Shown: positions 7,179 through 7,234 of the stretch, piece after piece
How positions within the stretch are numbered: the first letter of the stretch is position 1
Layout: each line of letters begins with the position of its first letter
Source: Bacteroidales bacterium
Lineage (GTDB): Bacteria; Bacteroidota; Bacteroidia; Bacteroidales; ML635J-15
Direction: 5' to 3'
Assembly (NCBI GenBank): GCA_028701945.1
Contig: JAQVPT010000188.1
Coordinates: 1-7,234 of the forward strand
DNA length: 7,234 nt
The notes under the pieces: generated by a model
Databases searched by the model: none
What the model saw: the letters and a program-made list of their open reading frames with translations, nothing else
Told to the model about the DNA's origin: nothing
Position numbers and translations under genes: made by a program

Positions 7179-7184
7179 CGTTTA

Positions 7185-7234
7185 ATGGAAAGATCGGAAA
7201 GATTGGGCGAGGAGAGAATAGGAAAACTGCTGTG
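7185..7234 (+). CDS. Start of a probable MATE-family efflux transporter, 3' end outside window
   Basis: An ATG at 7185, six bases after the serine hydrolase stop, opens a frame of 16 complete codons that runs off the window: MERSERLGEERIGKLL. The pattern LG.E.IGKLL a few residues after the start is the usual beginning of Bacteroidota MATE (multi-antimicrobial extrusion, NorM/MepA-like) proteins, where it precedes the first membrane helix. The short gap and same strand put it in the operon. The call rests on these residues alone, so family membership is likely but not certain, and no transmembrane segment is visible yet. Confidence 0.65.
   Translation, partial: MERSERLGEERIGKLL

Noticed and set aside
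7191..7201. AGATCGGAAAG resembles the start of an Illumina adapter, hinting at contamination.
   Set aside because: Only the first nine bases match before diverging, and the stretch is in frame with a sensible MATE-like N-terminus six bases after the previous gene.

Overview
The window looks like chromosomal DNA of a member of the Bacteroidota, probably Bacteroidales or a relative. It is AT-rich, its starts have A/T-rich leaders without Shine-Dalgarno sequences, and two gene starts are preceded by a TAnnTTTG -7 box. One encoded protein has the four-domain plan of the type IX secretion protein PorE. The genus cannot be set from this window. All supported genes are on the + strand and no shadow frame needs a second gene. 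I saw no rRNA, tRNA, CRISPR array, insertion sequence or long repeat.

Layout. (1) Bases 1-694 hold the 3' part of a dinD gene (DNA-damage-inducible protein D) whose start lies before the window; the frame is open from base 2, so the ATG at 56 is internal. (2) A 133-base AT-rich gap with a candidate -7 box leads to an Ada-like gene (828-1664). It encodes an AraC-type helix-turn-helix region fused to an O6-alkylguanine-DNA alkyltransferase, without Ada's N-terminal zinc/phosphotriester domain. (3) A 139-base gap follows, with a loose inverted repeat, a 12-base perfect palindrome and a second TATTTTTG box. (4) From 1804 to the window's end runs a very tight array that is probably one operon: an exported C1-family (bleomycin hydrolase/PepC-like) cysteine peptidase, queE (ATGA overlap), a PorE-like TPR/PD40 propeller/carboxypeptidase-regulatory-like/OmpA_C protein (1-base gap), an exported serine hydrolase of the beta-lactamase class C family with a DUF3471-like tail (14-base gap), and the first 16 codons of what appears to be a MATE-family transporter (6-base gap), cut by the window edge.

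How the genes fit. The first two genes both concern DNA damage: DinD modulates RecA in E. coli and the Ada-like protein removes alkyl groups from guanine. The following array is mostly envelope-directed: three exported proteins and one membrane transporter, with the cytosolic 7-deazaguanine enzyme QueE embedded among them. The envelope genes may share regulation; nothing in the sequence shows that QueE works with them. Most of the window is ordinary. The points most worth a second look are the changed active site of the cysteine peptidase (Asp for Asn, and Trp lost), the PorE-like protein in a queE operon, and the small partial transporter gene at the right edge.
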